Assembly (NCBI GenBank): GCA_945957175.1
Contig: CAMFJL010000009.1
Span: 22,260-86,259 of the forward strand
Source: an uncultured Legionellales bacterium
GTDB taxonomy: Bacteria > Pseudomonadota > Gammaproteobacteria > UBA1113
Length of the DNA stretch: 64,000 bases
Direction: 5' to 3'
Shown: positions 7,766 through 17,154 of the stretch, one piece after another
How the letters are laid out: each line of letters begins with the position of its first letter
Position numbering within the stretch: the stretch's first letter is position 1
Translations under genes and position numbers: made by a program
The notes under the pieces: generated by a model
Told to the model about the DNA's origin: nothing
What the model saw: the letters and a program-made list of their open reading frames with translations, nothing else
Database searches by the model: none

Positions 7766-10700
7766 ATGAACCAAGTGACGACGACTATCGCCGGCGATGA
7801 TGAACCACTGATATTAGCGCCGCTTAATGACTATGGATCCCAGTCATTAACAACGCAGTTACTTGGTAATGCCCCGGTATTATCTGAAAGCGTCAGCCCA
7901 ATTAGTCGTTACCATGCGACTTATGAAGCGCGCGTCAACGCTTATCAAACACAACTCATGCAAAGAACCGGGCTTATACATCCACCAACAATAGGCATTG
8001 TCGATCACACCTTCTTTCGAAGACAGTATCAAGCACTGCTTACCGATATCCATCAGCGCAAACTCGTTAAGCATTGGCAAGAAGGGCAAACACTCAGCAC
8101 GACGATGGTTTCCTTGCTAGGTGAAGAGGGCCTCGCGCTATGCCGTCTCGCTATCGAAGAGGAAACGCACAGTTTGGCCTATCGTCAAGCCATGTTCGCT
8201 CATGCGACCGGCCGTTATAGTGGAGAGCCATGGACGCAACAACCGGGCATTATCATTGCAGGTCCCTCAGGCAGTGGTAAGTCGCATGCTGCAGCATCCA
8301 TCATTGGTGATATTACCGGCAGCCAACGCACAAGCGATGAACACGCTCATAACTTTCTTGTTACAGTTGATGGCGAATACAGCCGCTCAACATCTCATGT
8401 ATTTAACGATACCATTGCTTTAGCTAAAACCTTTGGCTTTCAATACGGTGTTGCTGACTTGCACGATAAAACACACACCTACACAGGAGACGCTAAGCGT
8501 GTATTGAGAGAAGCTGCCTTTTTAGTAGCTGAGACGGGTAAAGCCGGTTTTATTATGCCAGAGACATTTACTGATTATTTTGCGACATCAAGTATTCGTA
8601 GAGCTGTCACACGTTTCATCAAAATATGCAAAAACCCTAAGATTAATCCCATTTTTGTAGACATAGAAGCCAATCAAGACGCTGTACGTCATGATGCAGA
8701 AGCCCGTGCCAAAATACAATCGAAGGCTTATAACACCAGAGGGTTTTCACTCAGTGAATTTTGCTCAAACTATGTCAAAAACCAAGTACGCAAAAAAGCG
8801 GCGCATCATGTCAATTTTGTCAAATACACAAACGATCGCATCTTGGTTAAACCACACAATAATACCTGGGTGGAAGCTAAATATGGTGCTAAAGGCGCGA
8901 TGCCGGTCAGTCGACGGGTGTATCAATCTTGGATAGACCATCCATCCGATAGCCGTCAAGACCTTAGAGCTTATGTACAACAACAACATACACAAGCATT
9001 GCTCCATTTCGGACATGTATTGCGGGCAAGACAACAACTTAAACACTATGTTGCTTCATTAAAAAGACAACCAGAAACCGAGGCGCTGCGTGCAAAAATC
9101 GCGTATTTTAATCAAGTACTACAAGAAACAAGAGCTTATCCTACCGAAAAGTCTGTCGATATTGTCGACAACTTGGTTGCTTTGGCCAAACAACTAAATG
9201 TTGAGAATAGTTTAATCAATCCCATTACCTTTTTTACTCAACAAGAACGCACCCTCTTAGTGACTCTCATGCAAGCATTGATAAGTCATCCTAATCGAAC
9301 CCTAAGCACTGATCTTGCCGATGCCTATGCGATGCACCAAAATGCTCCTACGCCCCCAAAAAATCAAGAGGAAACTCAGTCAGTTCAGTCACGTGCATTC
9401 TCTAATAATTTTGTGCTTGTATTTGACCCAAGCATACCAGACAGGCTATTAAGCACACCGTTAGCGCAAGCCAAAAATAACCCGCCGGCAGATCAACCCC
9501 CGTTTATTCACTGGGCGAGAGATGCCATTGCAACATATTACCAACAGGGCTTAGTTGATAGCGTACGTGCTCGGATGCAAAACCTTTTGGAAGACGTGCC
9601 ATTATCGGTAGGTCTCTCCGCCGAAGAAGTACAAACAGTTGCTGACTTAGAACGCGTATTACGCCAAATTCTTGATATACCACCCCACCTTGAAACAATG
9701 GAAAGTATCACCGCAGGAACAACTATACCAACAGAACCTAAAGAGCCTGCGCCAATAGCTGCACTTATACGGTTTGAATCACGCTTTTTTCTCAATGATA
9801 GCGAAACTGAGCCTCAGAGCATTCGTTTTGTGATTAAACAAATGGAAGGCTTAAAAACATCTATATCAACGGCAATGTCTTTACATGATACATTTAGGCA
9901 CCATGCTATTTATTTAACAAAAATAAATGATTTCTTCAAACATTATCAGCAAGCTGAGCCACAAATACAAACTAAATATAAAAAACTCTATGATAGAGCT
10001 TTGCTTGCTAATCATATATGCATTGAATCACTAGAGAGACTATCGCCATCATTAACAAACCTTGTTGAACAGGCAGGCACACTTAAACAACATATGGTTA
10101 ATTGGGATGATCAGATCCTAGGAATTCACAATCCACCAGAGAAACCCAGCGTACATATGGCGAAAGCTAATTATCCAGCCTATATTCGTGAAAAGGCTGC
10201 CCAGGCCCAAAAACGTCTTACCTTGGCTCAAGACTACGCTGGTCAGCTAAAACATGAGGCAAAACGTTTAGAAGACGCTAACTTACCTAGCTTGCGAGAA
10301 GCAGTAGATGCGTGCCGCCAAGGCCTGGATGCTCAGCTTACCTTATTGCCGTCCACATCGCCAACGACACAAAAAACCATCAAACGCTTTGACACCCTAT
10401 CGCGACAATTAGAAGCATCAACGACCTTGCCCCGACAAGGTTTCGATCGCATAAGCAGCTTCTTTGAAAGAAAAACAACAAACATACGCGATCTTCAAAA
10501 TCCCGCCGATATCGCACGTTATCGTGATAGTCATACACACATTGGTGCACTACACAGTATTTTACTTGCGTTGCAACTTGAGTTAGCAGATTTTACACCA
10601 TCGGCCATCACGCATACCAAAGCAGATAGCAAAAGAACGGCAAAAGCCATCAGTCAATTACAATTTTATCAGCAACAATTACATGATCTGCATCTCTTAC

Positions 10701-11197
10701 GCGATGATTTTACCCTCAATACAAAGATGCCTGGGCTTGATGAATTGCGCAATTGTGAAGGTGTGAATATAGTGGGTAAAGACTTTAAAGTTCTTACCCG
10801 ATTAAATGAGCTGATTGCTAGCTTAACACCGACAAAGCAAGCAGACCGTGCGCTATTAGCGACACCACCAGGTCTTAATATCAACGCTGCAGAGCCACCT
10901 TTGTCTGATTTCACCCGTGAGTTTTGTGAAAAATATCCAAGCTTGAGTAAATTAGCTATCAGTCTTGAACGTTCAGCACGGCGACTAAGCCATATGGTGG
11001 GCATTGGACAGACACCCCCAGAACAACCCGCGCCACCACTACCCCCACTCAAACCTAAGACCACTGAAAAAACAACAGCATCCGCTGATATCACGCAGAA
11101 TACACCCGAGGCAACAAAGACAGTAACGCCTAAAGCACATGATAAGGATCATCACGACAATGATGATGGCCCAGGCCCGGTACAGCTACATCGCTAA
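7766..11197 (+). CDS. large P-loop protein, putative zeta-toxin-like kinase domain; candidate effector
   Basis: A 1143-residue cytoplasmic-looking protein without signal peptide or membrane segments. A Walker A loop, GPSGSGKS, lies at residues 166-173. It is followed by VTVDGEYSR (about 205), GFIMPETFTD (about 266) and FVDIEANQDAVRHDAEARA (about 298), an order that recalls zeta-toxin/chloramphenicol-phosphotransferase-type kinases (P-loop, acidic base, late Arg-rich segment). The rest, about 700 residues, is Gln/Lys/Glu-rich helix with probable coiled coils and no recognised domain, ending in a Pro-rich stretch and an acidic/His tail (KDHHDNDDG). AAGGA precedes the ATG by about 10 bases. Size, P-loop and neighbours of unknown function suggest a host-directed protein, but secretion is inference. 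Confidence 0.6.
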   Translation: MNQVTTTIAGDDEPLILAPLNDYGSQSLTTQLLGNAPVLSESVSPISRYHATYEARVNAYQTQLMQRTGLIHPPTIGIVDHTFFRRQYQALLTDIHQRKLVKHWQEGQTLSTTMVSLLGEEGLALCRLAIEEETHSLAYRQAMFAHATGRYSGEPWTQQPGIIIAGPSGSGKSHAAASIIGDITGSQRTSDEHAHNFLVTVDGEYSRSTSHVFNDTIALAKTFGFQYGVADLHDKTHTYTGDAKRVLREAAFLVAETGKAGFIMPETFTDYFATSSIRRAVTRFIKICKNPKINPIFVDIEANQDAVRHDAEARAKIQSKAYNTRGFSLSEFCSNYVKNQVRKKAAHHVNFVKYTNDRILVKPHNNTWVEAKYGAKGAMPVSRRVYQSWIDHPSDSRQDLRAYVQQQHTQALLHFGHVLRARQQLKHYVASLKRQPETEALRAKIAYFNQVLQETRAYPTEKSVDIVDNLVALAKQLNVENSLINPITFFTQQERTLLVTLMQALISHPNRTLSTDLADAYAMHQNAPTPPKNQEETQSVQSRAFSNNFVLVFDPSIPDRLLSTPLAQAKNNPPADQPPFIHWARDAIATYYQQGLVDSVRARMQNLLEDVPLSVGLSAEEVQTVADLERVLRQILDIPPHLETMESITAGTTIPTEPKEPAPIAALIRFESRFFLNDSETEPQSIRFVIKQMEGLKTSISTAMSLHDTFRHHAIYLTKINDFFKHYQQAEPQIQTKYKKLYDRALLANHICIESLERLSPSLTNLVEQAGTLKQHMVNWDDQILGIHNPPEKPSVHMAKANYPAYIREKAAQAQKRLTLAQDYAGQLKHEAKRLEDANLPSLREAVDACRQGLDAQLTLLPSTSPTTQKTIKRFDTLSRQLEASTTLPRQGFDRISSFFERKTTNIRDLQNPADIARYRDSHTHIGALHSILLALQLELADFTPSAITHTKADSKRTAKAISQLQFYQQQLHDLHLLRDDFTLNTKMPGLDELRNCEGVNIVGKDFKVLTRLNELIASLTPTKQADRALLATPPGLNINAAEPPLSDFTREFCEKYPSLSKLAISLERSARRLSHMVGIGQTPPEQPAPPLPPLKPKTTEKTTASADITQNTPEATKTVTPKAHDKDHHDNDDGPGPVQLHR

Positions 11198-11253
11198 TAG
11201 GCCCTCCATGCATGTATTGTAACAATTGCGTCACAATGAAACTGTAGCAAAAA

Positions 11254-11282
11254 TTGACAATTTTGACATAAACACGTAGAAT
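11254..11282 (+). promoter_or_regulatory. consensus sigma-70 promoter
   Basis: TTGACA (11254-11259), 17 bases, TAGAAT (11277-11282), 38 bases before the 11321 ATG. A second TTGACA at 11263 is too close to that -10 to be used with it. Confidence 0.7.
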
Positions 11283-11320
11283 AGACCCATTATGAGAAAG
11301 CTAAACAAGGTAGGTACACA

Positions 11321-12376
11321 ATGTCCGCACATCAAAAAAGCCAACTAGGTATGAATTTATCACCTGAAGATCTTCGGGTATTATTGAATTCACCAGACAG
11401 TTGGGTACGCCGAATATATTTAGCGTGTGCCGCTTCCCTTGCTGAAGCTAAATTCATTGAAATGTTGACTCAACTGCTCAATACACTTCATGTCATCGAC
11501 AAACATTATCTCGAGACGATTGAACGTGAAAATGCAACAGCTCCAATAGCCGCACAACAACGTGAAAGCATGGCTCGAGCCGCTGCGTTTGCATCCATTA
11601 CCGATACCCGCGCAACGCAAGTACCTATCGATTATTCTCAATTAACAACTGAGCTCATGGGATTACTCGCACAACCGCAATCTAGCATGAGCTTACCGCA
11701 GTTAGTTCAACATCACCATCAAATCATGCATAACGTACATAGCCACGTACTTGCAAGCCTGGGCCCCAGCATCACGCTATCTGTGCCTGGTACGCCAACG
11801 ACAGCACCAAGCACTGTCACCTTGGCAGTACCGCTCGCATCGGCCATACCACCGGCTATTTCTGCCGCCGAAGTGATTGCCATCAATCCAAATCTTCGCA
11901 AAGCGACGTCTGAAGATTCTGCCATTGCACAGGGATTCGCGATCGTTCATGCAAAAGCAACCACTGGCTATCACGCAGTGATGCGCATCATGAAGGCCAT
12001 ACTAGACGAGAATGAGATTGAGTTAACGACCAGCGCCAAAATGCATTTATTTAAACAAGTGGATGCGAACGTAGCGACAATAGTAGCCCAAGTGGATGCC
12101 ATTGTTGCGAGCCAACGCCCCAAAGATAGCTTGCTTTCTATAATAACTGAAAACAGTCAACTGTCGATGGCGTCGTATCAACGTGAGTTCGTCAAGACCT
12201 TGGAAAAGACAAATGTTGAAGAGATTGTTGCCGAGAAAGTTTCTCAAGTAATGAACCCAGGCAGTGGCCTGGTAGGCAAGCAACCCTTCTTCTTCGTACC
12301 TGAAAAACGCGAAGTAGAAGACACCAAAGCTGGACTGCAGCCTACGGCAACGGCCAAAGCAGCTAAATCGGCCTAG
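11321..12376 (+). CDS. hypothetical helical protein
   Basis: The 351-residue protein is rich in Ala, Gln and Ser and predicted mostly helical, with a low-complexity Pro/Thr/Val linker around residues 150-185 that splits it into two helical halves. There is no signal peptide, membrane segment or recognised domain. It has its own consensus promoter and sits between two other unknowns in the same orientation, so it may belong to a functional set with the 7766 and 12500 genes. Function unknown. Confidence 0.6.
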   Translation: MSAHQKSQLGMNLSPEDLRVLLNSPDSWVRRIYLACAASLAEAKFIEMLTQLLNTLHVIDKHYLETIERENATAPIAAQQRESMARAAAFASITDTRATQVPIDYSQLTTELMGLLAQPQSSMSLPQLVQHHHQIMHNVHSHVLASLGPSITLSVPGTPTTAPSTVTLAVPLASAIPPAISAAEVIAINPNLRKATSEDSAIAQGFAIVHAKATTGYHAVMRIMKAILDENEIELTTSAKMHLFKQVDANVATIVAQVDAIVASQRPKDSLLSIITENSQLSMASYQREFVKTLEKTNVEEIVAEKVSQVMNPGSGLVGKQPFFFVPEKREVEDTKAGLQPTATAKAAKSA

Positions 12377-12425
12377 CTTCCAGCGTCAAAACGCATGATT
12401 GATGCTACCTTTTGCTGAATAAAGT

Positions 12426-12449
12426 GACCTTCCTCTTTGCGGGGAAGGT
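12426..12449. repeat. hairpin, terminator-like or REP relic
   Basis: ACCTTCC pairs with GGAAGGT across a loop containing TTTGC. It resembles the core of the REP family (CCTTCTCCCGCAAGGGGAGAAGG) and lies between two same-strand genes. There is no strong T-tract. Confidence 0.4.
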
Positions 12450-12499
12450 GACCACCGTCAGATAAGGGGTATATCGCAGCATTTCGACAGGAGTCATGG

Positions 12500-13279
12500 A
12501 TGCACAAACCCACCCACGCCCCCCTATCCATCCCCGCTCATCGCATAGGCGCAAACCAAGCGTTTCACTTTGATATACAGCCTTTTATCCATGCGCCTTC
12601 TGAACATCCTATTCATCTTGTTTCACCCTTATTACCATGGTTGCAGATTTCGCCCACAGGCCTTGTCAGTGGTAGGAGTCCTGAGACGAAAGTCCTACTA
12701 CAATTTTGGATAACGCTTGACGTGAACCAAGGCACGGAATCCATCCGCACGGGATTTTTATTACAAGTTGTTCCGCTGCAAACACCAACCATGACTATCC
12801 CGCGGATACCGATCCCGATGCTGCATCCCATTGATCCCAATATGCCGCATACCCGCGATTTATTAGATTATATCTTTCATTATTTTGATGCCTATGCTCA
12901 AGAAGAATGGCGCGCCATACTCAAAAAGGAAGCCAGCAAACGGGGATTATTACTCAATCAGGTGATTGATACCTATGCATTTAAAACGCTTATTGACCAG
13001 ATTAATCCACTTGCAGAAATACAGCTTCGTGAAAAAAGCCAGACCTTACTTGCGTTAACACTTGCAGAATTACGCTCAGAAGAGTTTATTAATCTATTTA
13101 GACAAGGCAGCCAACCTTTAGGCGCAGTACCTATTATCGTTTTTAATTATTTAGCAGCGCCGGATCTGCATAATTACAGTCACGTCAAAAACGTGCTTGA
13201 TTTTGCAGCAGATGAGTTAATCGAGCTGATGGAACGTAATCAGTTAGAAAATAATCTGCATCTTAAGTTTAAACATTGA
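12500..13279 (+). CDS. hypothetical protein with cadherin/He_PIG-like N-terminal segment
   Basis: A 259-residue protein behind AGGAG with spacing 6. Residues about 35-80 contain P-W-L-Q-I-S-P-T-G-L-V-S-G followed by beta-strand-like sequence, the pattern seen in putative-Ig/dystroglycan-type cadherin domains (PxWLxFxxxTGxxSGTP). The C-terminal half is helical and charged (DYIFHYFDAYAQEEWRAILKKEA...). No signal peptide is visible, which is odd for a domain usually found outside the cell. Function unknown; it is third in a run of plus-strand unknowns. Confidence 0.55.
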   Translation: MHKPTHAPLSIPAHRIGANQAFHFDIQPFIHAPSEHPIHLVSPLLPWLQISPTGLVSGRSPETKVLLQFWITLDVNQGTESIRTGFLLQVVPLQTPTMTIPRIPIPMLHPIDPNMPHTRDLLDYIFHYFDAYAQEEWRAILKKEASKRGLLLNQVIDTYAFKTLIDQINPLAEIQLREKSQTLLALTLAELRSEEFINLFRQGSQPLGAVPIIVFNYLAAPDLHNYSHVKNVLDFAADELIELMERNQLENNLHLKFKH

Positions 13280-13289
13280 AAGGCGAGCG

Positions 13290-13325
13290 ACATGGTAGGG
13301 GCACAGCGGCAGGCCGTGCCCAAAG
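13290..13325. repeat. GTAGGGGCAC...GTGCCC palindromic element (degenerate)
   Basis: GTAGGGGCACAGCGG and CCGTGCCC form an imperfect inverted repeat between convergent genes. It belongs to the same family as 41892, 52707 and others. Confidence 0.5.
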
Positions 13326-13330
13326 GCCAT

Positions 13331-13858
13331 TTAGGCAACACAGCTTGCACAATAGCCATTGTCAATAAACAAGGTAATGTCGTGCATTTGCTCTGAAGAT
13401 ACGTGGGTAACCGTGCCTGGTAATAGTTGGACGGTATAACTGAGTGTCGCTGTTTTCGCATCATAAACAGGATTTGACATCTGTAGCGGCAGATGAATCA
13501 TTTTCTTAGAAAATACGCCATCTGTGATAGCATTGAGTACAACATTAGGCGGTTCTTGGTTAAAACTACCTGGCTTGGTACCATCATGCCAACGTAAAAT
13601 AAACTTAGATGTTGGATAAAGTCCTGAAATGCGTTGGGGTCTATCGGAAAAATATCCAATATAATCTTTAACACCTTTCAAATCTAATTGATAATAACCC
13701 GACTTGCCTTCTATAGGTTTTAATGTACCCGCATCTGCCACCTGGACAAACAACAAGCTAACACCTTTCGCATCGATATTGACCGATTTTTCAGCAAATG
13801 CAGAACTCGACAACAATGTTGCTGTAAATAAAAATACAGCTGCTATGAATTTTTTCAT
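13331..13858 (-). CDS. exported hypothetical protein
   Basis: 175 residues with a textbook signal peptide (MKKFIAAVFLFTATLLSSSAFA, cleavage after AFA). The mature part is beta-rich (VQVADAGTLKPIEGKSGYYQLDLKGV; FILRWHD; SYTVQLLPGTV) and ends in DNGYCASCVA with a Cys-x2-Cys pair near the C-terminus. The RBS is GAGGAA. It has the look of a small periplasmic or secreted protein. No family is named with confidence. Confidence 0.65.
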   Translation of the reverse strand: MKKFIAAVFLFTATLLSSSAFAEKSVNIDAKGVSLLFVQVADAGTLKPIEGKSGYYQLDLKGVKDYIGYFSDRPQRISGLYPTSKFILRWHDGTKPGSFNQEPPNVVLNAITDGVFSKKMIHLPLQMSNPVYDAKTATLSYTVQLLPGTVTHVSSEQMHDITLFIDNGYCASCVA

Positions 13859-13879
13859 CTTATTTTTCCTCGTTAAAAT

Positions 13880-15730
13880 TTATTGGTTAAGCGTTAGATG
13901 CGCATCATTTTTATCTGAAACGTCTGAATCCGAATCTGATTTCGACTCAGTACCACTACTACTGCTAACTGGCAAAATAACTCGTTCAGACGTCGAACTC
14001 AAACTACCATACCCACTTACACCCCTCGGTGGCAGAAGCCTCTGCGACCCTTCCTGTGCTGCGGACGTACCACACGCGCACCAAAGCTTAGCAAGTAAGT
14101 AGCTTACGATCAAGACAGCGCTCGCGGGTTGCAACACGAGTAGTATGTAACTCACAACCACAACCGTACTCTCGGGTAAAGCAAGCAATGGCGGTAATCC
14201 GTACAGATCCCAAAACCCCGCACCAATAATAAGGCCGGCACTTAAGGCAAATTGTGTAATACCGCGCGCGTATCGCACATCTTCTACCACGCGTATCTGG
14301 CGGTTTATTTCCGCTATCTCAGTCGACGATGCGTGCGTAGGCACGATGACAAGAGAGCCTGCTGCAGAAGTTTGAACATCATCTTCTTGTTCCTCATCCG
14401 CTGAATCCGCCGTACTGCCACCCGATTCTAAATCGATAACACGTACATTCGTCACTGATAAGCGAGCCCGTCGTGCCAAGAGATCATCTAGGTGACAGCG
14501 ACTCACAGCTGAGAACACACCCATGGCTGTTGCAATGGCTAAAGAAGTAAACAACAAGCCCACTTGTAATGGGCTACCTTCAAAGCTCTTAACACCCACG
14601 GCCGATATCAGCATTTTCGTCAACCCATGGACGATACTACCATCATTAATCCCATCGATAAGTGCTTCGACTGATCCATGAGTCAATACGCGCTGGACCT
14701 GATGACAAAACGATGCCCAACGCCCTCTCGTATTGGATGGTATAGATCTATCCCCATTAACTGACCACTGGATATCATCTGCGGCATGAGACGCTCGCGC
14801 CGCCTGGCGCTGTAAACGGTGCTGAGCATTTACGTCACTGGTAAGTCCGGTCAGGATACCGAAACTAAGACACACAACCAATACAGCAAGCGCAGCATTA
14901 TAAGAAATATAGACTTCATCATCTTGCGGTATATGCACGATAATACGCTTCAGTACAGTGATAATTTCCATGAGCCAATCAAATGAAAGATTGGCCGCAG
15001 TGACCCCATTCATACCGGCATTGATAAGCCGACTCAGATCGCGCGTTAACTGAGATATAAGAGAGACCACGGTTGCTGATGGAACCGAGGCGTCTAGTGG
15101 GCGCCCTTGTCGCTGACTCTCATGCAGTTGATGTTGCCAATAGCGCACAAACTCATCCAGCGAGAGTGTGATATGGGATAAGAAGGCCAACGGGCCAAGC
15201 TCAAAAAGCGCAAACCGATTAGACCACGCCCGTTGAGTCATGAGAGGGAAACCACTTAGCACAGTGCGCTCAAGCTCATAGAGCCCCAAAGACGTCACAG
15301 CACTACCAATCCAAGGCAAGCTTAACTGTCTTAGCACTGGCACCAGCGCTTTTTTTATCGCTTCATAGTAGCTTGTTAATGGAACCGGTGGTTGCAAGTC
15401 TGAACGAGTACCGTCGTCACTGTCATCATCGAGTCTATAATGGCTGCTCAGAGGCTCACTAAGTTGCGTGCGTGTGCTATCGTATGACTCAGACCCCATT
15501 GAACGAGGGCCACCGAGGTCTACATAGCCTTGAGGGCTTTCTTCTTCATCGGATTGTGCTTCGTCAGAATGTGACGCTGTTACGCCGTCCCTAACATCAC
15601 CACCAATGCTACCGTTAAATCGACCGACATATGCATCAGGATCTTCACTGATAGGCGCTGGGGATAAGCCTTGCATGTCATCAAAACGGCCTGTCTCATC
15701 GTCCTCTGTGAGAATTGGATTTTCTAGCAT
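13880..15730 (-). CDS. acidic multi-spanning membrane protein, candidate effector
   Basis: 616 residues. The first 110 are highly acidic and Ser/Asp-rich; a middle part of about 200 residues is helical; hydrophobic segments lie around residues 265-290, 380-410 and two to three more between 500 and 565. The C-terminus is Ser/Asp/Glu-rich (SSSSGTESKSDSDSDVSD). GAGG stands 8 bases before ATG 15730. There is no classical signal peptide and no family resemblance. Long acidic termini with internal paired membrane segments are seen in type IV-secreted effectors of Legionellales, but that is only a resemblance. Base use and low-complexity ends differ from the housekeeping genes on either side. Confidence 0.55.
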   Translation of the reverse strand: MLENPILTEDDETGRFDDMQGLSPAPISEDPDAYVGRFNGSIGGDVRDGVTASHSDEAQSDEEESPQGYVDLGGPRSMGSESYDSTRTQLSEPLSSHYRLDDDSDDGTRSDLQPPVPLTSYYEAIKKALVPVLRQLSLPWIGSAVTSLGLYELERTVLSGFPLMTQRAWSNRFALFELGPLAFLSHITLSLDEFVRYWQHQLHESQRQGRPLDASVPSATVVSLISQLTRDLSRLINAGMNGVTAANLSFDWLMEIITVLKRIIVHIPQDDEVYISYNAALAVLVVCLSFGILTGLTSDVNAQHRLQRQAARASHAADDIQWSVNGDRSIPSNTRGRWASFCHQVQRVLTHGSVEALIDGINDGSIVHGLTKMLISAVGVKSFEGSPLQVGLLFTSLAIATAMGVFSAVSRCHLDDLLARRARLSVTNVRVIDLESGGSTADSADEEQEDDVQTSAAGSLVIVPTHASSTEIAEINRQIRVVEDVRYARGITQFALSAGLIIGAGFWDLYGLPPLLALPESTVVVVSYILLVLQPASAVLIVSYLLAKLWCACGTSAAQEGSQRLLPPRGVSGYGSLSSTSERVILPVSSSSGTESKSDSDSDVSDKNDAHLTLNQ

Positions 15731-15962
15731 GGGTATTTCCTCTTGTTATTATCTTGGAAATGGCTGGTTAACTGTATGAGTTTTGAATATATTGCTGGTT
15801 TGATTGAACATACGAGAGAATCGCAAATATATGTGTATAGGAGCAACCCTTACAATCACATATCTATGATTTTTTCACATGTCCAATAAACAAAAAGCAT
15901 GTAAGGCACTGTACATAATTTGACGAATTCTGTCAAGCCGCTACGCAACCGGCCTTACCCGT

Positions 15963-16415
15963 TTAACGACTCTTAACCGATAGTGTGATTTTAAATTCAG
16001 AGACTTTTTCATCACGGTTTGTCAGATCAGTGACACCAATAACGGTCAACGTCACATTGACACGGGCTTTGGTTTCTGCCGTTTCTTTAACTGCAGCGAT
16101 AATGGCTTCACTATCTTCACAAACAAAATAGACATCGCTTTCTGCGCGTTTAAGAAAACCACCCGCAATATCTTTGAAGACAACCGTCGAATCTTGCTGC
16201 ATTTTCTTAATATGATACAAGCCTAAAATACCTGCAGGTACTTCAGTACCTATCATAATAGAACCAAAATACATAGAATTTAGGTGGTTTTTATTTTCAG
16301 CAATAAATGGCATTTTAACAATACAGGCTTTATCATCAAGGCTCACAATACTTAATTGCGAGAAAATAATCATGGGCACTTGCTCAAAGAATTTTTCATA
16401 CTCTCTTATCGACAT
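15963..16415 (-). CDS. DUF4442/PaaI-like hotdog-fold thioesterase
   Basis: 150 residues that read like a single hotdog domain: KACIVKMPFIAENKNHLNSMYFGSIMIGTEVPAGI (the central helix region with N-H-x-x-S-M-Y-F-G) followed by beta strands (VVFKDIAGGFLKRAESDVYFVC; VNVTLTVIG). DUF4442 proteins are thought to hydrolyse acyl-CoA thioesters, but the substrate is unknown. It lies 17 bases downstream of the carbonic anhydrase gene on the same strand, probably in one transcript. Confidence 0.7.
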   Translation of the reverse strand: MSIREYEKFFEQVPMIIFSQLSIVSLDDKACIVKMPFIAENKNHLNSMYFGSIMIGTEVPAGILGLYHIKKMQQDSTVVFKDIAGGFLKRAESDVYFVCEDSEAIIAAVKETAETKARVNVTLTVIGVTDLTNRDEKVSEFKITLSVKSR

Positions 16416-16432
16416 ACAATGTCTCCTATCTT

Positions 16433-17107
16433 TTATACTATTAAGTCCTCAAATGTCTGGCGCTCTGTATGAAAACCTTGAATCATGCCAGTGCCTAAAT
16501 CAAAGCGCCAGGCATGCAATGCTAACGTAGCATCGGTGACTTTTTCATGAATCCATGGAAAGGTAAGCAGATTATTCAGTGAGATTTTTAGCGAATATTC
16601 CTCACACATTTTTTCTTGCAACTCCAAAGGCGCTTGCTCAAAATGCGTAAGTGTTTTCGTTTTAGCTGCATTTGCAATATTCATCCAGCTACTGATAAAA
16701 CTAGGGTTTTTGGGGGTCATCTCTGTATCTGACTTTGTCAAAAGTGCACGGATGCCACCGCAATGACTATGGCCTAAAAGGATAATATGCCTAACACCCA
16801 AGGTTTGTACGGCAAATTCAAGCGCAGCACTGGTACCATGATGCTTAGGATCGTTATCATAAGGTGGTACAAGATTTGCAACATTACGCACAACAAATAG
16901 CTCGCCTGGCAAGCTTCCTAAAATAATGGAAGGATCGACGCGAGAATCGCTACAAGCGATCACCATGGTTTTCGGGTTTTGCCCTTCTTCTACTAACTTC
17001 TGATACAGGGCATGCGGTTTATTTCCTTCAAAATACGTTTCGCGAAATTGCCGATATCCTTCGAGTAAGCGCTGCATTTCTACATCTTGTGTGGGAGGAC
17101 TTGTCAT
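16433..17107 (-). CDS. can: beta-class carbonic anhydrase
   Basis: Interconverts CO2 and bicarbonate. The zinc ligands of the beta class are all visible: Cys in ACSDSRVDP with its Asp-Arg dyad, then His and Cys in GHSHCGG, with FVVRNVANLVPP between. Length 224 is typical. ATG 17107 is chosen; the frame extends to a TTG at 17116 without a better RBS. It is followed closely by the DUF4442 gene. Confidence 0.93.
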   Translation of the reverse strand: MTSPPTQDVEMQRLLEGYRQFRETYFEGNKPHALYQKLVEEGQNPKTMVIACSDSRVDPSIILGSLPGELFVVRNVANLVPPYDNDPKHHGTSAALEFAVQTLGVRHIILLGHSHCGGIRALLTKSDTEMTPKNPSFISSWMNIANAAKTKTLTHFEQAPLELQEKMCEEYSLKISLNNLLTFPWIHEKVTDATLALHAWRFDLGTGMIQGFHTERQTFEDLIV

Positions 17108-17154
17108 AGTTATCAAACTCCAATGAATCTTGGTTATACGCTTCGTGTTTCAAC

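Noticed and set aside
10669..11094. 141-codon minus-strand ORF opposite the large P-loop gene
   Set aside because: Antisense of a coding region, no RBS or protein-like domain pattern.
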